Positions 49,203 to 62,422 of a stretch of 64,000 bases of DNA are shown here, piece by piece (position 1 is the stretch's first letter; the number at the start of each line of letters is the position of its first letter). The stretch covers positions 14,817,257 to 14,881,256 of the forward strand of contig NC_135156.1 of the NCBI RefSeq assembly GCF_050948215.1, written 5' to 3'. Both the position numbers and the translations under genes were made by a program. Under the pieces are notes generated by a model. The model worked only from the letters and a program-made list of their open reading frames with translations, ran no database searches and had not been told where the DNA came from. The DNA comes from Halictus rubicundus. Its lineage: Eukaryota; Arthropoda; Insecta; Hymenoptera; Halictidae.

Positions 49203-49500
49203 GAAAAATTCTGAAAAAATTCATCCAGATACGTCCAGGTTCACAGTCCGAGCCTATAAAATCCGAAACTCCGAAAAAACTTCGTGAAACTTTGTATCAG
49301 TGTGTGCACTTTAGCAAAACTGCCGCCTAATATCTGTATCAATTTTTCTAGACTCGTTCAGTACAATTTCCGGACACTTAGAGCGAGCCAAAAAATCTGC
49401 AAAAATTCACGAAGATACTTCCAAGTCCGTGGTCTAACCTTATGCAATTCAAATTTCGAGTAGAAGTTCAGGAAACTTTGTATCGCAATGATTGCGTGCG
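49203..49500. repeat. two-unit degenerate direct repeat, about 187 bp period
   Basis: AAAAATTCTGAAAAAATTCA, CAGATACGTCCA and GTGAAACTTTGTATC at 49203 recur as AAAAAATCTGCAAAAATTCA, GAAGATACTTCCA and GGAAACTTTGTATC from 49389. Confidence 0.7.
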
Positions 49501-52189
49501 CCAAATTTCGCTGACGCATCGAAAGAGCCTAGCGTGCCGCGGCCCGATTAAATTCAATTAACGATTCATCCCTCTGGGTAACCTTGCGATTTTCAGGCGA
49601 GGCGTGAGTCGAGCTCGTGCACGCGTTGATTTCCCGCTGGAAAAAAATCGCTTGATCTCGAAACAATTTCCACTAACTGTCATAAGAAAACGCGATATCT
49701 CGAATTAGCAATTCCCGGGTCGCGAGATGGGAAAAATGGCTCGGATCCGTTATCAACCGCGCGAAGTCCGGCAGCGTAGTCGTTAAATCATAGCGTTATC
49801 GGCGCCGGCGGTCAGTCAACGTGTCAGCGACGAGCGCTGGTGGCTGGGTAAAAAGGTGAAAAGAATCGAGGCAGGTATAAGCGAGAGCGGTTGCAATTGG
49901 TGGTCGATATCTCGAAACGGTTGGACCAGTGACGGCGCACAATCGAGGCGACATTTCTGCCGGCATTCTACGGGTTTTCGTGCCGGCATCCCGCGAGGCG
50001 GATTCCGCGCTCGTTATTTACTTCACGTTTCGCGAAAATGAAAAAGGCGGGGTCTTGTGCAAGCTTGCAACGCGAGCGCGCGCTCGCGCGCGGTGAAAGT
50101 CCGGCGTGCGTTTCGCGGCGCGGGTCCACTCTCGGGATGGATAAGGATCGTGAAGATCGATCGACCGGTCGACGGTCTTTCGTGGGAAATTTATAGGATG
50201 GCCGGCCGGTTGCGAAATCTCGAGGAAATTCTGGAAATGGACATCCTGTTCACCGTCGCGTCGCGGAAAACCCGCGCCCCGAGAATATTAATGGCGCCAG
50301 GCTCTTTTCCTGCCTCGGATAAATTTCCTGCGTGCAACAATTCCAATACCAAGTTACACGATCTTCTTACAGAGATTTCAATTTTACAGGCTTGTACTAT
50401 GGTCTCTGAAGTATCTCCCTGAATTTTTGCGAATTTTTCTGCACCACCCAAGTGCGCGAAAATCGTACTCGCGAAAGTCCCAGTAAAATCGAATTAAATC
50501 TTTCGCGAGAGAAATCATGATGAACTTAGAAACACAATTCCAAAGAACCTCCATCATTCAACAAACACTTCAAAACTGAAATTTGCTGTAGAAAGTTCGA
50601 ACCTCGCTGCTTCGCACAACGACAAAGAGTGACAAATAACATTCTTCGTCCCAGTAATTAATTATCAGGTCTCTGAAAAGCGCATTATCAAGTTGAAATC
50701 GTCAGCAACGTCTGCGGTTAGCAAACGTCCTTGAAACTTTTTCCTTGCTCGAGCCGCCGCGCCCCGTGGAAACTTCTCAGGGAGAGTTCTCGAATCGATC
50801 CCGTTTTCCCATGGTTAAGCGCGATAATGTGCGAGTTTTCCGTGAACCTTCGTAACAAAAATTCTCGAACGGCTCCCAGAGCCAATGGGTTCCCGTAAAT
50901 CATAACAGATCGAGACACGCGACAAAAAGGCTCGCGCTCCAATTACACCGATCCCCTTGGCGGGAAAAACCGACGCAAGAAAATTGCCTCAGCGGCTAAC
51001 CGCGAAACATTGTTACGTGGCGTTTCCTTGGAACGATAAGACACCGCGAAATAAATTTCATTAGATACGGTTTCGAAGACCTTCCGCGAAATCGCATGGC
51101 TGTTGCGCGACGATTCCGTGACCGCCGGGCGAGGAGGGAAAATTCTGCTTCACACGTGATGAGTTCTCCGCGGATTTCTTTCTTGGGAGTCCTCGGTTTC
51201 CCGTTTAGACCATACTCTTGTAGCTCTAATTGTTCTAGGTGCGTTGCTGATTAAAGAAATTAATGTTCAGTTTTCCTCCGAATTGAACGTGATCTTGATT
51301 TATTTTAGTTTCGATTTGAAAATAGTAATTTGTACGATAATTTCTTCGAATTTACATTTTCATCGACAAAATTCGAGGGCCAAAGATATCAGCAAAATTT
51401 TGTTCCTTTGAAACGCAGCACAGTCTGCACTCCAAGCTGGTATTCCAGAATTTTTAGAGATCATCGCGAGATATGATCGCGAAAAGACCAGTCGTACGAC
51501 GCGTGAATCATCGTCTTAAATAAGTGAGCACAATGAAAGATGGTAAATCCGATCGATAAAGGGGAATCTATTTCGGAGCCTTAAAAGAAAATCCGTCCGA
51601 GCAGCCCGATAAATAAATCCGCAGATAAAGCTGCAGCATTCGATTACCGAGCGGCGGGACGCGATTCCCGTTGCACCGTCCTCGTAAACACCCCAAATAC
51701 AGAAAATGATGGTTCATACACGGTTCGCGGACGGTGCTGTTATCGAAGTATAAAATTTCAAGCAACATTGATCGGGTTTTCTGCACGCGGCGCGGCGTTT
51801 CCGGCCAATAAAATGTCCGACGAAACGAAAGGGAGCCGTGAGTTGAAAAATGTTCGGGCTCGCTCGCAGGACGGAGCAGGAAACCGATCCAGTATGGCCG
51901 TGGAGAACGGCAGGCGGCCGCAAGCCGGAGCTTTTTCACGGTTTTATAAGCACGCTTGTCCACCGTGTTGCCCGGCGGCGTATCAGCTTCCCTTGGCCGG
52001 GCCGTGATAGTGATAACAATAAACAGCCTCGTCGCGTCTACTCGGCGCGCACGGCGCTGTGGTTTTCTCTCTTAAAACGCGTGGGCGACGGTTAACACCG
52101 CGGCGAACCGATAAACTGGCCCGCTATCTGCACTTCTCCGCGGCGACCGGCTACCAACCACTCTCGCCAACGAAAATATCGGTCCGGGG

Positions 52190-52985
52190 CTCTGATCTCG
52201 TGCTACTGTGCCACCTCGGGCACGGTTGCAGCGAAAAAACCTTGTCCGGCTGCTAAAAACCGCACCCCGTTAGGCCCCTCGCGTCGGTGTCTGTGCGGGC
52301 TATTGTTCGTTAGCCATCTAGCTATTTTTACGCATTTATCAGATATGGAAATTAGAGAAATTCTAGGGAATGTCGCACCACTGCCGAGGGCGCGTGGTAT
52401 TTTTCAGATTTAGATTGTGATTCACGTTTCGCAATTTGTTGACGAAGCTCAGCTTATTTTATGCGGATCCAAACTTTTGTGAGGACTGGTCAACGCAAAA
52501 TACGAAGAAATGTCACTATTAACCCCTTCTCGAGGAGGGAATTTTTTCATTTTCTTTTCTTTTTTGTGATGATAATTTTGCTGGATTTTAAAGTGGCTAT
52601 TGTTCGGTGCCACCTCGGGCCCGGTTCGAGCACGGTGGCATCGAGAAAAACCCCGTCCGGTTGCTAAAAACCGCACCCCGTTAGGCCTCCTGCTTCGGAA
52701 TCTGCATATGAGCGGCATTGTTCATAAATCATCCAGATATTGTTATCCATGCATTCATGAGGTATGCAAATTAGAGAAATACAAAGAGAATGCGAACGTT
52801 AACTGCTTGCCGGGGGTGTTTAGCTATTTTTAAGGTTCAGAGGTTGATCAGACGTTTTTTAACTTTTTGACGAAGTGCGGTTCGTTTTATGTGGATCTGC
52901 ACTTCTGCGTGGAATAGCGAGGGTAAAATAAGAAAATACGAAGAAGCGTAACTGTTGACCCCTTGCTGGGAATGTAGAGTAAATT
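52190..52985. repeat. 399 bp tandem duplication
   Basis: TGCCACCTCGGGCACGG at 52209 recurs as TGCCACCTCGGGCCCGG at 52608. Both copies continue with CTAAAAACCGCACCCCGTTA and GGC, ATTAGAGAAAT, a TTATGCGGATC-type block and ACGAAG. Each copy ends with ACTATTAACCCCTT or ACTGTTGACCCCTT followed by CTCGAGG or GCTGGG. The copies differ by substitutions and small indels, so the duplication is not recent. Confidence 0.85.
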
Positions 52986-55009
52986 TTGACATTAGAATCA
53001 TTTTTGCCGAGCCTACACATTTTTACACGACCCCGTAACACCAATGTTTACATGTCAGAACAATTTTTAGAAAAATTGGTTCAGTAGGCTTAAAAATACT
53101 ATTAAGGCATGTAAATACCACTACCACTACAGAATATAATACTACAAAAATACTACAGAAACATTTCCCATTTGCAAGACTACTATTCAGCAATATTTTT
53201 TACACTTCAAAGATCCTGATCGAATAAAGCAAGAATTGTATTTCTACGCTCGTCAAAGATTTCGAGAGCTCGTGAACGAAATAAAATTTCTTTTTCGCAT
53301 CATAAAGTCCAAAGCGTCCGCGAACGCCGCATGCATAATTAACCGAGAGGCCATCTTGAAACCGGCAGAGTGATACAGGCTAGCGTTTAGGCTGCCTTTT
53401 TATTGGCCATGGGAAACTCATTGTTCCCCTGAAAGTTCAAGCTTAGATGCGCCGATATCGAACGCGTTAATCTCTTAACTGGGTGATCTATCGATCGTAA
53501 ATTCTCATTATACATTAGATAAGAGCTTCCTATGCCGCTCTCGTCCCGCGATCAATGTTGGCACAATGTAATTTGATCTCGTTGTGGATGATATAACTCC
53601 GCCGAATGCCGGAATCTTTGGAAGAAGGAGAAGAAGCAACGAAAAGCGTACGACTCGAATATTACGCAACACTGCTCCTCTCCTCAACGCAAACTGCTGT
53701 AACCGAGATTAGAGATCGGCGAAAATTAAAAACTAAAAGTATAATAAAAATTGGAGGTCGGGAGAAATAAAGTTAGCTGAAAGAATTTCTTCGTTTTATC
53801 GATATTAAGACTAAGATTGTCTATTAATCTTTCTTTCGCGAATGAAACGACCGAATTGGAGCTCTTACAGCTGTAAAATAAAATATTCTAGTAAAGATTA
53901 GGCATCAATAAAAATTCAGATAACGAAGGGAAGAATAAAGTTCGAGTTTCGAGCAGGATCGACGCGAGATTTTCAATCGGCTGTCGGCGACGCGTCTCGA
54001 AGATGGCGTCGCGGCGACGATGACTCCGCGTATCACCGGAAAACAAAAAGAAACGAATAATTACGGTCGAGTGAAAGGTATCGATTTGATTGGCGTTTCT
54101 CTTCGCGAAGCGACGCGCTCAAGAAACGATTTCAATTATCGAGCCGCCTCCGCTCATGAAATTTCGACGAGTTTGTCGGACGACTTTCCACCGCGCGCAA
54201 CACTCGCGGCTAACATGAATATTAATTCGCGGTTCTACCGTGTTCTTTTTCCACTTCTTTTTCCTTTTTCTTTCCTTTTCGTACACGGCACAGCCGGTTG
54301 CAAAACCCGGAGTTTTGCAAGTTCGTTGAGTCACGGGGGTCCGGAGCAAAGTCGGGTTTCCGCTTCGAATCTCGTCGATAGATTTTCGATTTCTTTCTCT
54401 GTGTTTTTCTTGTTCCTGTTCGCATTTTCGCGAACGTGATCATTTTTTTTCCGCGAGGAAAAGACGGCGAGCGAGGCGAAACGACGCGCACACGTGGCGC
54501 AGAAGACGAATCAAGCTTCGGAGAAGAAGGGACACGTTTCGTGGAAGTATCAAATTGAGCGGCTGTCCTTGCCTTGCATCCGGTGCGCCATTGCACAACT
54601 CGAGACGCGACGAACGCGGCAATTTCTGATCGATTTCGAGACGCACGTAATGCAAATTGAGGAATTGCTGATCTTTATGTGATTTTCCTGAAATTTGCCC
54701 GTAACGCAATTTTCCTTACTTTGAGAAGATCGTTTATCGTCGTCCTTCGGGAAAACAATTTTATCCAATTTTATCATTCTCCCGGCCTTTCGGAAGAGAT
54801 CAACGTGCATTCCGAGTTGGTGAAACAGTACGAGTAGAAAGCGACGCTGCTGAAGTTGAAAGTGATATTATTTCGTGATCCTTTGGAATGCAAGAAAATT
54901 CTTTTTGATAATTGTTGGAATGTTGAGTATGCTGTCTCTGTATTAGCTTCATTTTGTTTCAACGCGTTCTTCAATATGTCTGCACGAGTCTTCATTTGTT
55001 ATTTGTTCA

Positions 55010-55230
55010 TTTCCAAGATGCTCAAGAATAAGGAAGAAATAATTCTATCTACATTCAGAATCAAATAATCAATTCGTGTAAAAATTTCGCAATGCTTCAT
55101 CCTTCAGACACTTCCTCTTTGATCTTAGATACTCAAGAACGAAGAAAAAATCATTCTTTCTGCATCTTCAAATAACATGATCAACTTTTATGAAGGTTTT
55201 TCAACGTTGCTTCCCTCGTTTATTTTTTCT
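55010..55230. repeat. degenerate direct repeat, about 110 bp period
   Basis: AGATGCTCAAGAATAAGGAA at 55016 and AGATACTCAAGAACGAAGAA at 55126 start two similar AT-rich units, each ending near CAATGCTTC or AACGTTGCTTC. Confidence 0.6.
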
Positions 55231-58200
55231 CATTAATTCAAGATGCGCGAGATTGAGAAACAAATTCATACAAAAATTGTTCTACTCGTTTCTTTCTTCT
55301 TCTTTCGATCACGACAAATAGAAAATAATTCTGCCAATATTTCTTGATATTTCAAGTTCTGGAGACGATAAAAAATTGAATGGGAAGACCAGTGTTTGTT
55401 TAAAAATGCGACAGAGACATGGGAAGATCATCGACGCGACACCATCGGCACGAACATATTCGAAGATTCACGAGACACGCCGAACTGATTATTTACTGCA
55501 GTGACAGAAAGCGGCGCATGCCGAGCAGGCCAAGAATCACGACCCGACCCCGAGATTATGGTTTCCCTCGCGTTCCGCGAAAATTTAGACCGCGCCTCTC
55601 TCGCCGGCGCCGTCATCCGGCTGTTAATTTCAGCAATCAATCGAGCTCGAATTTTAATCTGTTCGCTGAGAGAGTGAATAAACACCGCCAATATTTTCGG
55701 CAATTCCGCTCGCGAACGTTGATCGATTCGCGAAAATCAAGAACCGTTTTGGCAACAACCGCCGTCCCTCCTAAACACAATAAATTTAAATATAATAAAG
55801 TTTCCGACAGACCTCCCAAAATATGAATAATTAGCGAAACAGAGTATATCATTAAACTGGCGATGGATCTGTCAAATTTATAAAAATGCGGGATTTCGAA
55901 TTTTTAACGTTCCAATTGCTAAATTTCCATGCTCCTAAATTTTCTCCAAAGCTCAAAGAACGCACACAATTTTTGTCCACAAACCAGAGTTGAAGCCGAA
56001 TCTCATTAACATTATCGGACGGATAATACAATAATTATGCACCGCAGTAACACGCGAACGAAGTAGTCTCATTTTCAAACCAGTTCTGAAACTTGTGAAT
56101 CGTTAAACAACTGTATATCCAATTCGCTTGTTCCAGCAGAAACACTTTCAGTTTCTTGGACAGTCTGTCGAACAGAAGGGTTAACAAGGGAAATAATCGG
56201 GCGAGGAGTTAATCATTAATCATCGAGGGCCCGCGTTTGATCGATTCGAATCGCCGAGCCAGGTAGCTGGCCAGGCCAGAAGGAGTCCTCCGGATGCCAG
56301 CGAAATAATTCGGTATAGAAGAGGCTCGCCGGGGCAGCGTCGTGTTCTCGTCGAAATTCATTTCTGTCCGAACCGGTAGCGATTCCGTCGCCCTTTCGAC
56401 GGGGACCGAATCTCGAGAACTCGTCTCTCGACGGATCGTCGCCATTTGCTCGGATCGTTTAATAGATTTCTCACTGTCCATCCGAGCTGGCCCAAGACTG
56501 CGCAGAGAATTACGCTTCCGACGGCGTTTCGCGCGAACCGCTTCACAGTGAAACGTGCTGACGAGAAACGACTCGTTTATGACCCTGCTCGAACAAAACT
56601 CGAATACGTTCCTCGGCGATGCAATTTGCTTGTTTGATTAAATCGACGCTGTAGCAAAATATCGATATTGTAAACTCCCAAAAAGTCGACTTGGTAAATT
56701 GCCTTCAAAAACCAACAACACAACGAAGCCAATGTAGTTTTCATGAAAAACGAAACAGTACCACAAACAACAATCGACAGCAAAATCATTCATTTTCCGA
56801 GAAAATAATATTAGTCTGATCGAAATGAATTGTTACATATTTTAACTCTTCGAGGCAACTTTCACTTCATTGAATAATATAATAAATAGATTGCGGATCT
56901 TTACGCTAAATGTAAGCTGTCCAAGTCAGTTCTCTAAAACAAAAGTCAGATGAGTAAGCAATTCCTCTTTTAATAATTCTAATAATAATCTAGTTCTTTG
57001 AATACCTTGGAAGTCTTGTGTTTAACCAATTATAATATTCATTCTTGTGTATCATCGTTGCAGCGACGAAGAAGAGCAACAAGAAAGATTGTTAATCAAC
57101 CGAACAAATCAGAACGAAAATGGCCAGAGTGTTTGAAATTTTTTCTGCGTTAATGCGCATCGAAGTGCACGCAGCTTCGCCATACCTCTCGCCGCTGCGA
57201 TGCAGGGTGCACTTGACCCAACCCTAACGTAAACGCGATCATAACCGAGCCGTGATGCCTGGCAGGCGAAGCCGCGTAAATATTTTGTTTACCGAAAGCG
57301 GCGTGCCCGATTAAAAGCGTATCGGTCGAAGTCGACGCGGGTGCCGTGCGTCCAACATCCTAATCTCCTTCGAGCGATTACGTTTATCGCCGCGAAACAG
57401 CCGAGAGCCAGCCAGCGAAATGGTTTTTCGGCGCAGGCTTCGGTTTTTCGAGGATTGCGCAACCGAAGCTTTTCCGAACGCACTGCAACCGGGCACATAA
57501 TTCATTTCGACGCCATACTCGCGCGCGCGGACGCACGAAAATACGAAAATAAATAACCGGGGCCCCGGACGTCGCACGAAATTTACGACTCGCGGCGAGT
57601 TTTTGAGACGCGGGTCTCTGCCGAGAGTTATTCGACTGCTGGGAATTCCTGGGGAAGTGTATCACAGGCTCCTTTCAGACGAGTCACAGCGGACCGTGAG
57701 ATTTTGAGCTTCGAGACAACGGAGAAGCGACAATGAGAATTGCTTGACCGCAATCTGCATTGACTAGGTGACTGCGCTTCATGTTACTTTGGATTGTTGA
57801 GCGATCTGTCGATTGCTCCGAAAAAATTTTATTACCAGTTCAGACCTCGTGATTTAATTGTTCTTGAAACAATTTTTTGAACACCTGTGGAAATTGCTGC
57901 AGGACAGTGATAAATTATTTTTATATTTTTTTCAAGATCTAGGGAAACGTAGAAGTACTTGACAATTTTAGAACGATCGTGCAAACTGCTACAGGGTGAT
58001 CTAATTATTTTTATATATTTCTCTATTCCTACCCATTGCAACAGAGACAAGCGGAACAAAGTGAGTAGCCTTCTTGTAGTTTTATTCCATGAATTTTTAA
58101 ACATATTTCAATATTTCCACGTTGTACAACGATTAAAATAAAAATTGTTGGCCACTTCTCCGGACATGAGAAATACCTGACACTTTTTCCGCGCACATTA

Positions 58201-61200
58201 TAGTTCTAGATCTTCTCAGTGAACGTCCACGTCATGCAATAGTCATGAGAGTGCATCTCCGCGTTTATGCTCCGGTTCGACGAGATTTTCGCGTTTCTGG
58301 AGCTTTCGAAAAATTTGTTCCGATTTTAGGCTGCGACAGGGATGGACCGGACGGTGTACCGGAAGTTCCGAACAGCGTATCAGCGTTATCGTGGCCCGTA
58401 TTCGGCGTCGTTTAGTCTCACGACGCTTTCGATGTTTTCCACGCGCGTGCGTCAGCCTGGAGCCGAGACCCGGCGCGGCCGAAGAGAGTGTGATTATTGT
58501 AACTTCGATGAGATAAGGGCATCGTGCCACGAACGTGTCTGCTCGTGATAGTGGTCCGTTTGTGCCGAGCGTAATTTATTAGCCAGCCAGCCGGAGATAT
58601 GTCCGTCGCGCCGGTCATCGCCGGAGATCGAGCGCTCGAGCGTTTTCGCGGTTTCACGAAACCAATATTAATCAACAATTTTTTTCCCCTCCGATCGGCC
58701 AAATCCTCAACAAAGAAATCCGCGCGATCCTCAATGACCACTTAAAAAACATCTGACAGTTCCATCGAAAATGCTCTAAAATGTTTCATCTGAGCACACA
58801 ATGGAAGCATTATTCTGCTGGGCGGTCCTCTCTCGAAATGCTGGAATTTATGGCAATTCGGCGAGAGACTTTTATGTCTCTGACGGAGCACTGTTTATGG
58901 AACCGAGATGAACGAAATGTGGCCGAGAATGAATAGATCTTGTTTAATAGTTATTAATAGCTCTGCTTTTTTTTTAAGGAATGTGGAGGCCGTCGAAGAT
59001 ACTAGAGGCCCAGCAACTTTTGAGCTAGCAATCTAACAAATTTTTCATCTGTAAGCAAACAGTCTCAGCTATTTGAATGAATAAGATTTCCAGTGAATCG
59101 GCAAAGTGGCCGTTTAGTATTCTAACAACGTCTCGGGGATTGTCAACGCTCCTGTCAGAGAACCAGCACGGTACGTCACGGTTCGAAAAAGTTTTTGCGA
59201 ACGCCAGTGGAGTAAGTGTCGCTTAGATCGTTCATTAGGTCAGTCAAACTCGGGAAAAAATGATATCGATAACCAGTTCCCGGAGCCGTAAAACTACTAA
59301 TCAAGGATCGGGAGACACGGCCGCAGTGCGGCTCGCACACTCGCAACTTGTCAACGACCAGTCAAAAATCGGCAACGCCGTTCGGATTATCATTCGAGCC
59401 GACGACGAATTTAATGCGAGGGGGGGAAACGTCGAGGGACGGATGAAACGAGAGGAAAAAAGGAATTCAAAGGAATACCACCGGGGGTTTCGTATGCGAG
59501 AGAGCTCGTTTCGTCGGCGTAGCCGCGGTTTAATGCATCGGTTCAATTAGCGGGCAACGCGGTGACACGGAACAATCAATTACGTTTGTTTACAAGGTGT
59601 ACCCGTTAACGGCGCGGCCATTCAGCAGTCGTTTAAAACGGAATTAACATTCCGCGAAGATGAACGCCGTTTTCGCTGATCGTACATTGTTCGGGCATTC
59701 GGGACGCTTGTGCCAGTGGAAACGAATGTCGGCGAGCAACGTTCCTACGTATGACTTTACAACGGCCGAGCACAGGAGAAAAATAGTCGAAATTTCTACC
59801 CGGTGACTCGCTAATCCCTTTACGACACCTTTGCTGTCCTCTTCGTCTATCCATTTAGCGCTCACCGGCGATTATTGCAGTTTTAACATCGAAGATCAAT
59901 TTCATTCGTAATTCAAGAAATTTTTTTGGAATTTTTATAGTGTGACAACTACTGAAATTCCTTGTAAAAAAATTTCCGAGCTTCTTTTGCATTCAGCTGG
60001 GTTATCAGAAAGGTTAATATTATTATAGGTTTTTGGTAGGTAAAGTCGTTAACCTTCTTCATTTAATCGCAATTATTAAACTTTATTCCGGCAGTAAACG
60101 ATTCTGCGCTTTTTGGTTCACCTAGCCGATCGAAAATACAATCAGCAGTACTCGAGTGTTAATGTTTGTCATATTTGTGTGAAACGAATTTCATTAGGCT
60201 TTGCAGAACCTGAAAAGGCTCGAAGAGTAGTCACTATCAACGTTGTCATTGATTTCCTTAATGTCAAATTGCTGTAACACAAGGATTAGCAAAAAAGAAA
60301 ACTTTCCAAATTCCTTGCATAAAAACGAAGAACTGAAATAAATTATAACGAGTCCACAATGAGATCATTCTTGTGGTTCGCAACTAATAACGCAATAAAC
60401 AGTGTATACCATTCGTTCACTAAAATCATCAGTAAAAAAAGCTCACGAAATAGCCATGAAAGAAAAATATCGCTCAAAAGAGTGCTCAAATTCTAGAATT
60501 CCAAAAGCAACGATTCAAACAATCTCTCATTTTCAGCACTCCGAATTAACAAGAATAATTCTTCAGCGTTCAAAAAAAAAAAATGGAGCAGAGAAACGTC
60601 AATTCTGCAAACGAGAATGCCATGAGAAACGTCTGAAAAGAATTTTATTTTTGGAGGAAGCACTGCGATCTGTCATCAAGACTGTCACCCGGTGCGACGC
60701 CGAGGGCTGTGTTGCGATATTTTTCGCATAACGCCTAAAATTCGTGTCTTCTATCGCGATCCATTAGCGTGGTCGTTCGGTTGACGCGCCGAGAGACTGT
60801 CGTAATCGTTATTTTTTGTTTTCCTTCTTCTTTTTTTTTTTTTTTTGTTCTGTCGGCATCGATCTACACCGCCTTGGATCAAGAAACCCGTTCCGCCGTT
60901 GTCCGGTGAATATATCAACCGGGCGTTACGTCGCCGATAAGCGTCGGACTCGTCCCGGACTGGTCGCGCGACGACCAGCAATATTCCAATTACGGAATCG
61001 CGGGCAATAAAACCGCCGGTTCGAATTATCCGGACTCGGGATTTGTTTCCATTAAGGGGTAGGAGAGCTTGGATGAGGCGTCGCGTGGGATTCCGCGATC
61101 CCTTTTCCACCTATCGGCCGATTCGATTCGCTGTCGGTTCGATACCATGATCGCAAACTCTTCGAAACGGTGACAGAACTATCGCTTGCGATATTTTCTG

Positions 61201-61239
61201 CGAGGACGCTGCGGAAATTGTGCGATTTTCATGAAAATA

Positions 61240-61360
61240 CGTGCCTTAGCCTTTTCTATTGTCACCTCTGAGACGCTACTAAAAATTACTGTACCCTAAT
61301 TAGAAACAATTTCTATATAAAATATTCGAAAATATTCTATTCGGATGAAATGTCCGAATT
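61240..61360. mobile_element. degenerate piggyBac-like MITE fragment
   Basis: CCTTAGC, then GACGCTACTAAAAATTACTG, TATATAAAATATTCGAAAAT and TCGGATGAAATGTC follow the order of the elements at 35519 and 41759, with deletions. No TTAA flank is clear. Confidence 0.45.
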
Positions 61361-61609
61361 AGGCAAAATAGATTCGACGGTGAACCATACTTGTGAACAT
61401 ATGATCCATCATGTTCAGGGCTGTTCGCCGATTCATTTATCAATTTTTTAAGACACATTTCTGAAGGTATTTCTTGTGGACAGGTTAATCTTTCCGTCTA
61501 ATTCAGGGACTGTTCAATTAATTTATTCGTCAGAAACCGAGCAATTGAATGACGATTTTACTTCCATCCCTTCTATGGGCCAGCTTTAATGTAACCCCCT
61601 AACGGACTA

Positions 61610-61770
61610 CGAAAGATTAAATTGGAATAAACAACTCTACACCACTCCAAAACACCGTCCCCTAAATGAAACATCAACCCCGTCATCGCTGAATTGCTTT
61701 TCAAACAAACTACTCTCGACCAGTCCAAAACATCATCACCCGAATAACACATCAACCTCTTCATCACAGA
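61610..61770. repeat. two-unit minisatellite, about 69 bp
   Basis: AACAACTCTACACCACTCC, AAACACCG and GAAACATCAACC at 61627 recur as AACTACTCTCGACCAGTCC, AAACATCATC and AACACATCAACC. The minus-strand frame gives two similar 23-residue peptides. I take this as repeat-driven. Confidence 0.7.
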
Positions 61771-61939
61771 ATTTGAACCAAGCTACGAATGAATCCAAAC
61801 GTTCATTAATTTTTGCACCTGTCAGACAACGAGTGGAGGATCAGACGTCACGATCAGAGATCAGAGATCTTCCCCAAGGCCAGCGCAACTCATGAAACCT
61901 AAAAATACTTTCTCGAAACCCCTGCTAGGAAATCGGGAG

Positions 61940-62235
61940 ACCTAACTTAGACCTTCCATTCCGGAAACGCGGTTCCCTCGTCGTGAGATCATCCTCGACA
62001 TTCGTCCTCGGGACCCTCGCTAGAGCATCAAGAAACCTAACTTGGATCTTCCAGGACAACTCGCAGAGCCATACCTAACTTAGACCTTCCATTCCGGAAA
62101 GACAGTTCGGCAAGCATGAAATGATCCCTGAAGCCAGGAAAACTGACAGAGCCGCGAAATTGGTCTTTGGAACCCTCGCTAGGGAGTCAACAGACCTAAC
62201 GCGGATCTTCTATTTCGGAGAGGCGGTTAGGTGAG
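61940..62235. repeat. degenerate tandem repeat with ACCTAACTTAGACCTTCC
   Basis: ACCTAACTTAGACCTTCCAT with TCCGGAAA occurs at about 61942 and 62072. Weaker forms lie at about 62034 and 62193. A GGACCCTCGCTAG block precedes two of them. The array ends about 140 bp from the exon 1 donor. Confidence 0.7.
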
Positions 62236-62374
62236 CTGGCAGATCGCGGAGACACGGGGTGAACGAAAGGGGGTTGGCCGAGGATAATCGTGCACGGCTG
62301 ATCGGGGCGAGTTGATGCGTCGGGTGCACGGCCAATAAGCAAAGAAGAAGGGAGAACAGAGGGATGACACTCAC

Positions 62375-62422
62375 CCAGTGCATGCCGGTGGTAGGAGGGG
62401 CGCGCTCCTCATACACTCCCAT
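62375..62422 (-). CDS. ap: apterous coding exon 1 (N-terminus)
   Basis: This is the first coding exon of the LIM-homeodomain factor Apterous. It encodes 16 residues, MGVYEERAPPTTGMHW, then a GTGAGTG donor (phase 0). The start matches the known Apterous N-terminus, where Drosophila also begins with MGV, has an EER motif and an MHW. The ATG at 62422-62420 is the first in-frame ATG. The frame is open further upstream, but only a GTG lies at its start, and I see no ATG in any minus-strand frame between 62423 and about 62720, so the leader is clean. The base at -3 is C (weak context) and +4 is G. The next exon lies 18.4 kb away. The small size makes this exon easy for automatic annotation to miss. 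The assignment rests on the conserved peptide, the donor and the phase match with exon 2. Confidence 0.85.

Larger units (their letters stand above)
43925..62374 (-). other. ap: apterous intron 1 (18.45 kb)
   Basis: This is the long first coding intron, with a GTGAGTG donor and TTTGTTCCAG acceptor. It contains GAA/CTT-rich microsatellites at 44590-44632 and 45287-45410 and a four-unit 151 bp array around 46900-47500. Further in are a two-unit repeat at 49200-49500, a 399 bp duplication at 52190-52985 and small degenerate duplications near 55010-55230 and 57890-58050. A degenerate MITE lies near 61240-61360 and minisatellite-like sequence at 61600-62230. The stretches 45420-46890, 47510-49190, 49510-52180, 53000-55000, 55240-57880 and 58060-61235 show nothing I can name. 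Confidence 0.85.

Noticed and set aside
50060..50095. GCGAGCGCGCGCTCGCGCGC alternating purine-pyrimidine run
   Set aside because: Could form Z-DNA in principle but is short and has no feature linked to it.
61573..61767. 64-codon minus-strand frame with two similar 23-residue repeats
   Set aside because: The repetition is explained by a 69 bp DNA duplication. No start context, domain or conservation evidence.
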